Source: Paramoeba atlantica
Taxonomy: Eukaryota; Discosea
Length of the DNA: 64,000 bases
Direction of reading: 5' to 3'
Assembly (NCBI GenBank): GCA_977017575.1
Contig: CDRNVI010000182.1
Span: 1-64,000, forward strand
Shown: piece after piece, positions 11,091 through 22,702 of the stretch
Layout of the letters: every line of letters starts with the position of its first letter
How positions within the stretch are numbered: position 1 is the first letter of the stretch
Notes under the pieces: model-generated
Database searches by the model: none
What the model was told of the DNA's origin: nothing
The model's input: the letters and a program-made list of their open reading frames with translations, nothing else
Program-made: the position numbers and the translations under genes

Positions 11091-13085
11091 TCACCACAAA
11101 AAAGAAAAGAACAAAAACAAAACCAAAAATACCAAAAGCAAAAAATAAAACAAATAATAAAAAAACAAGTTCAACAAGAACAAATTAACAAGAACACAAA
11201 ACCTTCTTTTAAAATGACATTAATCATTTACAACGATTTCGTATTCCCCTCAATGGACAGACACTTCTTTCAATTAATACACCAATCTCGATGATCTAAA
11301 TTCTTTTCATTCTTTTTGTCTGTTTTCTTCTTGATGAACTTTTGGAGCGGAATCTGGGGATTCGTGTCTTTTTTTCGATTTGAGAATTTGGCTTTGAGAG
11401 ACAACAAACTATTTTTTGTACAAATTAATAAATTTTTCACACACCCCCCTTCCTTCCTTCCTTCCCTTCCTCTTCTCAAAAAACAAAACAAAACAAAAAC
11501 ACAAAAACAACATTAACACACACACACACCCCATTTTTAAAACACAAAGAGACAAATACAAAAAAAGTAAACAACAAAACACACCAAACACAGACAGAAA
11601 AAATAATCCATGCAAAAAAGTAACCTTCTCAGTGTGTTGCAAAAAAATCTTATTGTGTGTTGTGTGTTGTGTGTTGTGTGTAGTATAACGATACACACAG
11701 GGTCCGATACGTGGTATACCTTTTGTCGAGAAAGTCACATTTTTTTCGAGAAAGAAGACATTTGATTTCATTATGATGGGACATACCACTTAAAGAAGAG
11801 GAGAGAGATCCGATCCAATATCACTGCCACCAATCCAAGAAACAAATATTTCAAGAGACAAAGAAGGTGTCAAGGAACCCTCCAAAAGAAGAAAGCTAAA
11901 AAGAAAGAGCTTTTACTCCTCGAAAAAATGATAAGAAACAGAGGAATAAGGCGCAGCAGCGAGAGTGGGAAGAGAGAAGAGAGAGAAGGGAGGAGAGAGG
12001 GTCTAATCACACACACCAACAACACCAAACATGGATTTTTTGGGAAAGGAGAGAGAGAGAGAGAGAGCAGAAACATATAATCAGTGGTAAAGTTCTTTGT
12101 GAATAACCAACATTTTCAAAAGAGAAGTATCCACCAAACATTACACCATCATCACCAAAACACGCTCGAAGAAAGGCCTCTCCTCAGAACACACACACAC
12201 AAGCTCATCGTCTCAAGAGGGCTAAAAAGAGAAGAAAAGAGATCATCCACCACAAACATCACTCTCTCTATTGGGTGTCTCTCTGGTGATCTTCTCTCCC
12301 CCTTTTCACCCACTGTCCCTCTACTTTCGATTGTTGTGTTCCCGAATATTTGCTCTTTTATGTGGGTGAAACAAAACACCACCCTTTCCCCCCCACTTTT
12401 ATGTTTTGTTCCTTTGAAAACTGTGTGAAGGAAAGGGAAGAGAGAAAAGAAAGAAGGGAAAGAAAGAGAGAGAGAAAGGGGGAAAAAATGGTCAGGAGTG
12501 TGAGAGAAGAGAAGTGTGTTTGAGAAAAAAAAAAAGGAGAGGAAGAGAGTACACAAACCACCTCTTTTCGCATTCTTTGCTTTTCATCTCCCTTCATCAA
12601 AGAGAGAGAGAGGTTCTTTTTCCCTTCTCCTCTCTCCTCTGTGTGTTAAAAGATGAGGTGAGAGAGAGAGAAGGGGGCAGAGGGGGTGTGAGGAGAAGAA
12701 CAAACTCTCACACAACACAAAAAACACAAAACACATCCCACCACAAAACTGCGCAATGGTGGTTGGTGAGATTGGCAAAACAAACAAAACAAGTAACACA
12801 CAAAACAAAAACAAACAAAAACAAACAGAAAGAAGAGAGCGCTCTCTTCTCTTCTCTTCTCTCGCTCACCACAAAAAAACAACAAAACGAAAAAAAAAAA
12901 AAAGAACGAGATTTTTTTTTGGAGATCTAAATTAAAGGGGGGGGATAGATTCTATTTTTTCCTTTATTTGTAAACTCACCAGTTTCGCTGAACGTTTCAC
13001 TGAATTTTTTGGGTTTGTTTTTTGGCGGCGTTTTTTGTTGTTATTTTTTCAAAAACCTTTTTCAACCCAACACAACCAACAATAA

Positions 13086-13796
<711 letters not shown>

Positions 13797-14728
13797 AAAA
13801 AGCTTATATAAAAAAATATAAATTGAAATTTTAACAAAAATCTTCTTTCTTTTTGAGACATTCACTCCACCAAAGAGTCATTTTTCTTTTCATAATTTTT
13901 TTTTTCTTTTTCTGGAATGGCAGTGGAAGAATGACACCCACACAACACACTACTTTTCTTTATTCAGTGGTGTGTGGTTGGGGGGTGAAAGATACTTTTT
14001 TTCTTCTTCTTCTTCCCCACAATCAGTGTATGTGTGTTGAACATTGGGATTTTAAGAAGGACCCACACATATAATTAAGAAAAAGATCTTGGGAGGAAGG
14101 TGGTGTTTTATTGAGATGACAATATTAATATAAAACCACAGACCAATATGTTGGACCCAAAAAACCCTGAAAAACAGTGCCAGAAAAAGAAGAACAACAA
14201 GAAAGAAAAAAAGAAAGAAAAAAAGAAAGAAAAAAAGAAAAAAAAACCAATGATGAACAATTTTTTTCGAATCCAAGAGCACCAAAGATATTTTGTTTCA
14301 AAAAAAAAAACGTGAGTATTTCTTTTAACACCAAAACAACACACATACAACACACACAACACACAACACCCCAATCCCCCCGACTGACTGGTGGATCTTC
14401 TTTTTTTTTGTTCATTCTTTTCATTCTCTCTGGGGTACTAATTCGAAAAATCAGACCCAGAGAGTATGAAAACTATCAGGAAATAATCCTCTTTTGTGTT
14501 GTTTGGTCTCTCCTCTCTTTGCCCTCCTTATCCAACTTTGATTGTGTGGCAACTTCTCTCTTTTTCGTTTGTGATTTTTCGAATCTTTTGAACAAAAAAA
14601 AACTGAAAAAAAAAAAGAAAACAAAAAGGAAAAAAAAAAAGAAAAAAAAAAGAGAAAAAAGAGAAAAAAAGAGAAAAAAAGAAAGAAAAAAAGAGAAAAA
14701 AAGAAAGAGAAAAAAAAGAAAAGAAAAG
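13797..14728. other. Intergenic region between polyubiquitin and 5S
   Basis: The 3' UTR of polyubiquitin begins AT-rich. The remainder holds a GAAAA purine run (14190-14250), a short palindromic family A element (14422-14468) and a purine run ending against the 5S gene (14600-14728), which provides T-rich RNA polymerase III termination on the minus strand. No further gene is seen. Confidence 0.5.
14422..14468. repeat. Palindromic hairpin family A, copy 1
   Basis: An imperfect inverted repeat: arms CATTCTCTCTGGGGT and ACCCAGAGAGTATG (preceded by CAG) flank an AT-rich loop. Three further good copies are at 21505-21554, 40324-40371 and 43470-43515. Confidence 0.85.
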
Positions 14729-14846
14729 GTCTTCAGCACTCGGGATTCGAATGTGGTCACCCACCATTCTACTAACCGAGCCCACAGCTGCTTAACTTCC
14801 GAGTTCTGATGGGATCAGGTGCTTTCAACTGGGTATGACCGAAGAC
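14729..14846 (-). rRNA. 5S rRNA, copy 1
   Basis: On the minus strand this 118-nt sequence starts GTCTTCGGTCATACC and ends GTGCTGAAGAC; the first and last bases pair to form helix I. It includes the conserved loop A region (GATCCCATCAGAACTC) and the internal promoter AGTTAAGC with GGTTAGTA. It is the large-subunit 5S RNA made by RNA polymerase III. It differs from copy 2 (23346-23463) at two positions near base 30-34. It is unlinked to the 18S-28S unit and points away from copy 2. Confidence 0.98.
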
Positions 14847-15785
14847 ATTTTCTTTTCTTTTTTTTCTCCTTTTATAATTCTCTGATTAGTTCAAAAGAGA
14901 GAAAAAGAAAAGAGAAAGAGAAGCTCCTCCCTCCCATGGAGGAGAGAAAAATCACCAAAAAAAAACAAGAAAGGGAGGGAGAAAAAAAAACCAAAAAAAT
15001 TAACCTTGATACAAAGATCCACCTTTTTTTTGTTTTTTTTTGGGGGGGTGGGGTGGGGGTGGTGGGGGTGAAGATCAAACATGCCACACATACACCACAC
15101 ATTTTTTTCTCTCTCTCTCTCTCTCTCTCTCCTCTTCTCTTGTGGACGGACAGCGAGCGGTCAGGGTTTTCGAACTTTTTCCCTTCCTCCTCTTCTCTCC
15201 AAGTCCAGTTCTTTGAGAGAAGTCCAGTCCTTTGAGAGAAGAACAATTTATCAATCCTTTGCGCTCTGAAAAGTAAAAATAAGAATGGGTGATGAAAGAA
15301 AAAAGAGAAAAAAGAAGAGAAAAAAAAGAGAGAAAGAGAATAGAACCTAACACAGGATCAGGGTGTGTGATAATAATAACAAAAAAAACACGATGTTCCC
15401 TTGGGGGGAGACAAACAAAGAGAAGAGGAGAGGAGAGGAGAGAAGAGGAGAGGAGAGAAGAGAGAAGAAGAGAGAAGAAAGAAGAAAGAAGAAAGAAGAG
15501 AGAACGAGAGAGAACGGCGGTTTCAGGGAAATAAAACAAGGGAGGTGTCCCCAAAAAGGAGGTGTCCCTTAATATTTTCCTTTTACGTGCAAGAAGATGA
15601 CGTGTCAATTCTTTTCTGATTCTCAGAATCCGAGATTTCAGCAACACACGGTCTTCTTTTTTTTGGTTTTCCCCGAATTTGCAAGATGATGATGATGGTG
15701 GTGTGTGTGTTCGAGAAGAGAGGTGGGAGCCACACAACAATTTTTCATTTTCATTTTTTCAAGAAACAAAAACAAAAACAAAAAG
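14847..15785. other. Intergenic region upstream of HSP70
   Basis: No gene is seen. It contains G-rich (15040-15070), CT-rich (15108-15140) and GA-rich (15290-15340, 15420-15515) runs and a 19-bp tandem duplication at 15201-15238. The last 40 bp is a CAAAAA-rich leader ahead of the HSP70 ATG. I could not identify a convincing heat-shock element. Confidence 0.5.
15201..15238. repeat. 19-bp tandem duplication
   Basis: AAGTCCAGTTCTTTGAGAG is followed directly by a second copy with one T-to-C difference. It lies about 550 bp upstream of the HSP70 start. Any regulatory role is unproven. Confidence 0.85.
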
Positions 15786-17342
15786 ATGAGTAACTCGACT
15801 GATGGTCCAATTGTTGGGATCGATTTGGGAACGACATATTCCTCTGCATTGGTTATTGGGTGAATGACCGTGTTGAAATTATCGCAAACGATCAAGGAAA
15901 TCGTTTACTGACACTGAACGATTGATTGGAGATGCTGCCAAGAACCAAGTTGCTATGAATCCATACAACACCATTTTCGACGCGAAACGATTGGTCGACG
16001 ATTTGATGACCCAGCTGCCCAATCTGACATGAAGCATTGGCCATTCAAGGTGGTGAACCAATCCAGTAAACCCATGATCCAAGTTGAGTACAAAGCGGAA
16101 CAAAAGACTTTTTCTCCTGAGGAGATTTCTTCGATGGTTTTGATCAAGATGAAAGAGATTTCAGAAGCTTTCATTGGAAAGGAAGTCAAAGAAGTAGTGA
16201 TTACAGTGCCTGCTTATTTTAACAATTCTCAACAGCAAGCTACAAAAGATGCAGGTGTTATTGCTGGCTTAATTGTTCGACGTATTATCAACGAACCCAC
16301 TGCTGCTGCGATTGCTTATGGTTTGGACAAGAAAGGAGCGGAGAGAAATGTATTGATTTTTGATTTGGGAGGTGGTACTTTTGATGTGTCTCTTTTGACG
16401 ATTGAAGATGGGATTTTCGAAGTGAAAGCAACTGCTGGTGATACTCACTTGGGAGGAGAAGATTTTGACAATCAAATGGTGAACCACTTTACCAATGAGT
16501 TCAAGAGGAAGCAGAAGAAGGATATGACTTCCAATGCTCGCTCCATGAGACAATTGAGAACTGCTTGTGAATGTGCAAAGCGAACTTTGTCTTCTCAAGC
16601 TCAAGCTTCCATTGAAGTAGACTCTCTCTTTGAAGGAATTGACTTCTACACTTCCATCACTCATGCTCGATTTGAAGAATTGAACCAAGACTTATTCCGT
16701 GGAACTTTAGATCCAGTTGAGAAGGTGTTGCGTGACTCAAAGATGGACAAAGGACAAATTCACGACGTTGTGTTAGTTGGAGGATCCACTCATATTCCTA
16801 AGATCCAATCTCTTTTGCAAGAGTTCTTCAATGGAAAGGAGTTGTGCAAAAGCATCAATCCTGACGAAGCTGTTGCTTATGGAGCTGCTGTTCAAGCTGC
16901 GATTTTAGCTGGTGTGACTGAAGGAGGACTTTCTGATTTACTTTTGTTGGATGTTGCTCCACTTTCTCTTGGTATTGAGACTGCTGGAGGTTTGATGACA
17001 AACTTGATTAATCGAAACACCACCATTCCAACGAAGGCTTCCAACAGTTTTACCACTTATTCTGACAACCAACCTGCTGTGACCATCCAAGTTTATGAGG
17101 GTGAGAGAAAGTTCACCAAGGACAACAACTTGCTTGGAAAATTTGATTTGACTGGAATTCCCCCTGCTCCTCGTGGTGTTCCTCAAATTGAGGTTACCTT
17201 TGATATTGATGCGAATGGTATTTTGAATGTCTCTGCAAAGGACAAGTCTACTGGAAAACAGAACCAAATTACCATCACAAATGATAAGGGTCGACTGTCT
17301 CAAGCTGATATTGATCGAATGGTGAAGGATACTGAACAGTTT

Positions 17343-17359
17343 AAGGATGAAGATGAGGA
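17343..17359. repeat. Target-site duplication, left copy, of SINE
   Basis: AAGGATGAAGATGAGGA, 17 bp of HSP70 coding sequence, is repeated exactly at 17783-17799 on the other side of the SINE. This length is typical of LINE-type reverse-transcriptase-mediated insertion. Confidence 0.95.
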
Positions 17360-17782
17360 GGGTTGGTGCCCGTAGTTTAGTCGTAAATTCGACTATGTCC
17401 AACCCCGGGGGGGCGAGTTCAAATCCCAGTTTTTTGATATTATAGAAAATTTTTCTGGTGCTGTAGAGTGATTTGATTGGAGTGAGGAGCTCTTGAAGAA
17501 GTGTGAAAATCGGAACAGGTTACATCTCAGCCCTGTCTGCTAAAAAGTTGAGGATAAATTCCCTTGGAAGGAGCTTTGAATTATTCTCCCTTCTGATGTG
17601 CATCCTCCAGCCTGAACTTGCAGAAGTTCTAAAGTTCAGCATAAAGACCGACTGAACTAAGCTGAAGTTTAAAACTTCACCTCTCGTTAGAGGTTAAAAA
17701 CAAACATAATTTAATGTAATTCAAATGGCTTAGATTAAGAACTACTAATTGAATAAAGTCTGCCTCAAAAAAAAAAAAAAAA
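17360..17782 (+). mobile_element. tRNA-derived SINE inserted in HSP70
   Basis: The element is about 423 bp. It begins with a tRNA-like head (GGTTGGTGCCCGTAGTTTAG as an A-box region, GAGTTCAAATCCC as a B box), followed by a roughly 300-bp body with no open frame and a poly(A) tail of about 18 A at 17767-17784. It is bounded by a perfect 17-bp target-site duplication and so was inserted by a retrotransposition machinery supplied in trans. A second full-length copy, in reverse orientation and heavily C-to-T/G-to-A altered, is at 51932-52348. The sharp duplication and intact boxes argue that this copy is recent. Confidence 0.95.
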
Positions 17783-17799
17783 AAGGATGAAGATGAGGA
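17783..17799. repeat. Target-site duplication, right copy, of SINE
   Basis: This is an exact repeat of 17343-17359. HSP70 reading resumes here in the same frame (KDEDEEARKKVEAKNGLENY). Confidence 0.95.
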
Positions 17800-18369
17800 A
17801 GCTCGGAAGAAGGTTGAAGCGAAGAATGGACTTGAGAACTATGCTTACTCTTTGTGATCAACTCTTCGTGATGAGAAAATTTCTGCTGTTATCTCTGAGG
17901 AAGACAAGCAGACTGTGAACAAGCATGTCGATGAGGCTATTTTGTGGTTGGAGACAAACCAACTTGCTGAGGTTGATGAGTTTGAACACAGGAGGAAGGA
18001 ATTGGAAGAGAAGGTGATGCCAATCTTCTCCAAGATCTACCAAGGAGCTGGTGGTGAGGGTGGTGTGCCTGGTGGTATGCCCAGTGGTGTGCCTGGTGGT
18101 ATGCCAGGAGGAGGTATGCCTGGTGGATTCCCTGGTGGTGCTGGGGGATTCCCTGGTGGAGCTGGTGGATTCCCTGGTGGTGGTGGTTCTGGTTCTGGAG
18201 GTTTCTCTGGTTCTGGTGGAAATGCAGGAGGAGGATCTGGTTCTTCTGCTGAACCCAAGATTGAGGAAGTTGATTAAAATTTTGTTGAACTTTCCTTTTG
18301 TACAAAATAAATAAATTATTGGTTGAAAAATATTTATTATTAAAATGATTTTTTTTTTCTCTCTCTTTT

Positions 18370-18414
18370 GGAACTCTCACAGTTCACTTGGAACTCTCAC
18401 AGTTCACTTGGAAC
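18370..18414. repeat. 20-bp tandem duplication
   Basis: GGAACTCTCACAGTTCACTT occurs twice head to tail and is followed by the first five bases of a third unit. No function is evident. Confidence 0.9.
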
Positions 18415-18702
18415 AACACAACAATCTTAACAAAAGGAGAGGAGATCTCTCACACACAAACACTCCAATAATCCCCACCCCAACTACCTTTTTTTTTCTC
18501 TTGTCCACTTCATATCAACATCTTTTCTCTTTCTTTTTGTTGTTTTTTCTCTCCTTGAGAACCATCTCCTTAAAAATAGGGAAATCAGATCAATCTGGCG
18601 ATCTCTTTTTGTCCTGCCTCTCTTTTTCAGTTAAAAACACACCTCCTCTTTTTGAATTTCCCCCCACCACACTCTCACTGCTGCATACGTGCTTGAAAAA
18701 TC

Positions 18703-18753
18703 TCCAAAGAGGCTGCAATATTTGTTTTGTACACAAATATTGTAGTCTTTTTG
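18703..18753. repeat. Dispersed stem-loop family B, copy 3
   Basis: TCCAAAGAGGCTGCAATATT then TGTACACAAATATTGTAGTC and TTTTTGG: the two halves pair almost throughout (CCAAA/TTTGG-type ends, CAATATTTGT/ACAAATATTG). It is the best-paired member of the family. Confidence 0.8.
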
Positions 18754-19865
18754 GCTTCAATAAAAAGATTAAAGGTACATGTTACACACACTACTCCTCA
18801 GGGAAAGGGGGAAAAAAAGTAAGAGAGGAGGAAAAAAAAGAAAAAACAAAAAAAAAAAAAAAAAGAAAAAAACAAAAAAAAAAAGAAAAAAAACAAAAAG
18901 AAAAAGAAGAAAAAAGGAAAAGGAAAAAAAAGGAAAAAGGAGAGGGAAAGAGAAAAGAAAGGGTCAAAAGAAAAAAAAAAGAAAAGGGAAAGAAAAGGGA
19001 AAAGGAAAAAAAAAAAGAGAAAAATAAACAAAAAAACTAATAAAAACAAAAGAAAAAAAAGAAAAAAAAGAAAAAGAAAAGGAAAACAAAAAAAGAAAAA
19101 AGAAAGAAAAAGAAAAAAAAGAGAAAAAAAGAGAAGATAAAAGAAACAAAGAGAAGAAAAAAAGAAAAAAAGAAAGAAAAAAGAAAAAGAAAAAAGGAAA
19201 AGGAAAAAAAAGGAAAGGAAGGGGAAAAGAGAAAGAGAAAAAAAAAAAAAAACCAACAATTTTCTTTTTATTTTCGCTTTGTCAAGAAAAGAAAGGAGAA
19301 AGAGGAGGAAAAGGAAAAAAAACAAAAAAAAACAAAAAAAAAACAAAAAACAAAAAAAAAAAAAGAAAACAAGGGAAAAAAATAAAATAAAAAAAACAAA
19401 AAAACAAAAAAAAAACAAAGAAAAGAAAAGAAAAGAAAAGAACAATAAACAAAAACAAACAAAAACAAACAAAAACAAAAAAAAGGAAAAAAAAGGAAAA
19501 AAAAGGAAAAAAAAGGAAAAAAAGGAAAAGGAAAAAAGAAAAAAAGAAAGAAAAGAAAAAAGAAAAAACAAAGACAGAAAAAAAAGGAAAAAAAAAGAAA
19601 AAAAAGGAAAAGGAAAAAAGAAAAAGAAAAGAAAGAAAAGAAAAAAAGAAAAGCAAAGACAGAAAAGAAAGAAAAAAGAGAAAAAAAGAAAAAAAAAGAA
19701 AAAAAGAAAAACAAAGACAGAAAAGAAAAAGAAAAGAAAAAAGAAAAGAAAGAAAAAAAAAAAAAAAGAAAAAAAAAAAAAAAGAAAAAAAAAAAAAAAG
19801 AAAAAAAAAAAAAAAGAAAAAAAAAAAAAAGAAAAAAAAGAAAAGAAAAAAACTGTGAAGAAAAA

Positions 19866-19926
19866 GGATCTTTTTTGATACGTGATTTCACTCTTTTCTA
19901 ATTCAACAACTTCACTGTTTTAAAAG
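19866..19926. repeat. GATACGT island, copy 1, within purine tract
   Basis: GGATCTTTTTTGATACGTGA is followed by ATTTCACTCTTTTCTAATTC, CAACTT and TGTTTTAAAAGG. It matches 20150-20208 base for base at most positions and interrupts the purine tract at both places. Confidence 0.8.
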
Positions 19927-20149
19927 GAAAGAAAGAGAAGGAAAGAAAAGAAAAGAAAAGGAGAAAGAGGGGAAAGAGGAGAGAAGATTAAAAAGAGGAA
20001 AGATAAAAGATAAAGAAGACAAAAAAACAAAAGATAAAAGAAAAAAAAAGGAAAAAGAGAAAAAAAAAGAGAAAAAAAAAGAGAAAAAAAGAAAAAAAAG
20101 AAAAAGAAAAAACAAAGAAAAACAAAGAAAAAAACCAATAAAGAAAAAA

Positions 20150-20208
20150 GGACCATTTTTGATACGTAAATTACACTCTCTTCGATTAAACAACTTTCCT
20201 GTGTTAAG
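20150..20208. repeat. GATACGT island, copy 2, within purine tract
   Basis: GGACCATTTTTGATACGTAA is followed by an ACACTCTCTTCGATTAAACA stretch, CAACTT and TGTGTTAAGG. It is homologous to 19866-19926. Confidence 0.8.
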
Positions 20209-20520
20209 GAGAAAAGAAAGAGAAAGAGAAGGAAAAAGGGGAGAAAAAGAGAAGAAAAGGGAAGAGAGGGGAAAAGATTGAAAAGAGGAAAGATAAAGAG
20301 GAAAAGATAAAGAGGAAAAGATAAAGAGGAAAAAATAAAGAGGAAAAGATAAAGAAGAAAAAAAAAGAAAAAAGAAAAAAGAAAAAGAAAAAGGAAAAAA
20401 GAAAAAAGAAAAAAGAAAAAAGAAAAAAAAAAAAAAGAAAAAGAAAAAAGAAAAAAAAGAAAGAAAGAAAAAGAACCGCAAGAAAAAAGAGAAAACAATT
20501 TTACTTCACCCCTTTTCCTA

Positions 20521-20565
20521 CTCCTTGCTCATCACCTCCTTGCTCATCACCTCCTTGCCCATCAC
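20521..20565. repeat. 15-bp minisatellite, three units
   Basis: CTCCTTGCTCATCAC occurs three times head to tail; the third unit has a T-to-C change. Confidence 0.9.
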
Positions 20566-21504
20566 CTCCTCTTTCTTCCCTCCTCTTTCCCTCCTCCCTT
20601 CTCTCCTTCCTCTTTCCTTTTAATTTTTTTTTTAATTTCTCTTTTTTCTTTTTTCTTTCTTTTTTCTTTTTTTTTTCTTTTTCCTCTTTTCTTCCCTCTC
20701 CTTTCGCTCTTTCCTCTCTTTCCTCTTTCCTCTCTTTCCTCTCTTTCTGGTCTCTTTCTCTCTTGGAAATATTTATTTTAGCACAAAAAAAAAGATTTAG
20801 GGTTCATAATTTTTCTGGCCCTCTGTTGGTTTTTTTTTTTGTTTTGCCTTTTCTTCTCTTCTCTTTTTCTCTCTTCTCTCTTCTCTTCTTTCTCTTCTCT
20901 CTTCTTTCTCTCTTCTCTTCTTTCTCTCTTCTCTTCTTTCTCTCTCTTCTCTCTTCTCTCTTCTCTTTTTCGTTTTTCTTTTTCTCTTTTCTTTTTCTCT
21001 TTTCTCTTTTTATTCCTTCTTTTTCTTTCTCTTTCTCAAACTTTTTCGCCCTTTATGAATGGGACTGGATGGGTTCTCTCTTTTACTTCTTTTATTTCTT
21101 TACTTTTCTATTTTTTTCTTCTCTTTTTCACTTTTATCTCTTCTCTTTTTTCACTTTTTCACTTTTTCTCTTTTTTGTTTCTCTTTTTCTTGTTCCCCTT
21201 TTTCTCGTTCCCCTTTCTTCCCTTTTTTGATAGGGTTCTCTCTTTTCTTTTTTCCCCCCTTTTTTCTTTTTCTCTTCTTTTCTTTTCTTTTTGTTGATTT
21301 TTTTCCTTTTGTTTTTGATTTCTTCTTCACAGTTTCTTGTTTTTCTCTTTCTTCTTCTTTCTATTTTCTCTTTCTCTTCTCTCTCTTTCCCCCCCTTCCC
21401 TTTCTTTTCCTTTTTCTTTTTTGAAAAAATAAGACAGTCTTACAGATAAGTGAATCTTCAAAAAAAAAGAAAAGACAAAAGAGATGTTTTTATTTGGGAA
21501 AGAT

Positions 21505-21554
21505 GATGTATTCTCTGGGTCCGGATTTTCACAAATTAGCACCCAGAGAGTATC
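21505..21554. repeat. Palindromic hairpin family A, copy 2
   Basis: GATGTATTCTCTGGGT and CACCCAGAGAGTATC flank an AT-rich centre. It has the same arms as the copies at 14422, 40324 and 43470. Confidence 0.85.
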
Positions 21555-21797
21555 AAGATCTCTACCCTAACTGTCTATCTGACACATTCTTTTTGACGAA
21601 AAAAGAAAGGAGAAAAATTACAATGAGATCACCAACAGAGAAAAGAAGAGGAGTGAATAAAGAAAAAAGAAAAAAGAAAAAAGAAAAAAGAAAAAAGAAC
21701 ACAAAAGAAGAGATTTTATTATTTATTTTCATCTTCTCTCCTTTGGAGGAGAATTGAAAAACTTCTTTTTTGAACCATGTGGTGGGGAAGAAGAACA

Positions 21798-22702
21798 TCA
21801 AGTTTCTTTTCTCTTCTTCATAAACATTTTGTCTTTCTCTTCTTCTTCTTTTGGTTCAGTCACCAACCTCTCTGTGATTTCTTCCAAATGTTTCTTGAGA
21901 ATAATTTCTGTTTCCATCATCTTTTTTGACTTCTTTTCTTTCGCTTCAAGATTACAAAGTCTTCTTTCGATGTTTCGTCGTTGGTTTTGAAGCTTTCTTG
22001 ATTGCCCAAATGATTTTGGTTTACCACAATCTTCCTCTTCCTCTTCTTCCTCTTCTTCCTCTTCTTCCTCTTCTTCCTTAGAGGATTGGATTTCTTCAAT
22101 CTCCTCTTCCTCTTGTTTGTTTCCAACAATGTCCTTTTGACTTTTCAAATCAACAAGGTTCTCTCGAACTTGGGTTTTGTTTTCAGTCAACCGTTCCTTT
22201 CTTTGTTGGAGAGCCACAATCTTTTCTTCAAGAACATCAATCTGATCTGCCAGTTTCTTGTCACGTTTACTGAGAATTTCAATCTCCTTCTCTCTCTTCT
22301 GTTGTTCCTTGAGTCTTTTCTGAGGGTTCTCAGAAACTTCATCCCCCACTTTCTCAACCTTCTTCTCTCCATCACCACCCACTCAATTTTCGACCTCTTG
22401 GATCTCCTTTTCGGTTTCTTCTTCAACTTGACTCTCCTGCTTTTGTTGTCTTGTTCTTTTTTGGGAGAACAAACAAAGCGTCTTCCAAGTCTTGATCACG
22501 TTTCAAAGACAACATCACACTCATCATCAAGATAGAACACTCGAACTGCAGTTGAAGTTCCGTACACATCCTGGATCTTCCTTCGGAGACTTCGAAAGTC
22601 TTGAGCTTGAACAGAACACACTCTTCCATTCTCAGTGTTTTGGACTTCCCACCACTCTTCTTCTCTTTCGACAATCGACATCAATTGAATTCTCATCACC
22701 AT
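21798..22702 (-). pseudogene. PB1-domain coiled-coil protein, frame broken
   Basis: From Met at 22702 the minus strand encodes a PB1-like domain. FRSLRRKIQDVYG and FYLDDECDVVFE are followed, in another frame near 22500, by RDQDLEDALFVL. Together these match the OPCA-type acidic motif of PB1 domains, which mediate protein-protein pairing. A second shift near 22440 and a TGA at 22383-22385 precede a long open stretch rich in K, E and Q, with an acidic run (about 15 consecutive E, near 22040-22080) and strong coiled-coil character, ending at 21798. The parts lie in the right order, so I read this as one gene damaged by two indels and one nonsense change. Small introns or sequence errors remain possible. 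I do not recognise a specific family member. Confidence 0.65.

Larger units (their letters stand above)
15786..18277 (+). pseudogene. Cytosolic-type HSP70, pseudogene broken by indels, a stop and a SINE
   Basis: The family is an ATP-driven cytosolic chaperone. The start ATG at 15786 opens [11 protein letters not shown], the phosphate-1 motif. The frame then shifts near 15855, before [16 protein letters not shown]; at 15904, where about 22 nt encoding TTPSYVA-like residues are missing; and at 15996, after DAKRLV, where a 4-nt repeat is lost. From 15996 to 17360 the frame is continuous and contains [23 protein letters not shown] and [14 protein letters not shown] 423-bp SINE then splits the substrate-domain end. 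After it, the lid region has TGA at 17855 where family members have Arg (SLRSTLRDE), and the gene ends with GGMP/GGFP repeats and terminal EEVD. AATAAA follows near 18307. The 448-residue open frame from 16029 is only the middle of the gene. A working copy presumably exists elsewhere. Sequencing error could explain single indels but not the SINE, the 22-nt gap or the stop together. Confidence 0.95.
18278..18789. other. HSP70 3' flank
   Basis: It contains an AATAAA signal region near 18307, a 20-bp tandem duplication (18370-18409) and stem-loop family B copy 3 (18703-18753). No gene is seen. Confidence 0.5.
18790..20480. repeat. 1.7-kb polypurine tract, (GAAAA)n-like
   Basis: The plus strand is almost pure A and G with scattered C. 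K/E/R-rich frames on plus and F/S/L-rich frames on minus are compositional artefacts. Two homologous non-purine islands are embedded at 19866-19926 and 20150-20208. Tracts like this can form triplex DNA. Confidence 0.95.
20481..21797. other. Polypyrimidine tract and intergenic region
   Basis: A 15-bp minisatellite occupies 20521-20565 (CTCCTTGCTCATCAC three times). From 20570 to 21420 the plus strand is nearly all C and T, the mirror image of the preceding purine tract. F/S/L-rich frames are artefacts. A family A palindrome lies at 21505-21554. No gene is seen. Confidence 0.7.

Noticed and set aside
15605..15640. Heat-shock element TTCTGATTCTCAGAA
   Set aside because: The spacing between TTC and GAA is three, not the two of the standard nTTCnnGAAn array, so it is not a convincing element.
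15850..16000. Short introns explaining the HSP70 N-terminal frameshifts
   Set aside because: The missing bases are deletions relative to the family (22 nt, 4 nt), with no GT...AG extra sequence to remove.
16029..17375. HSP70 as an intact 448-residue protein
   Set aside because: The frame starts downstream of the phosphate-1 motif and reads into the SINE. The real gene parts extend on both sides and are broken.
18779..20498. K/E-rich plus and F/S-rich minus frames of up to 257 codons
   Set aside because: Purine-tract artefacts; frames overlap in all phases with no conserved sequence.
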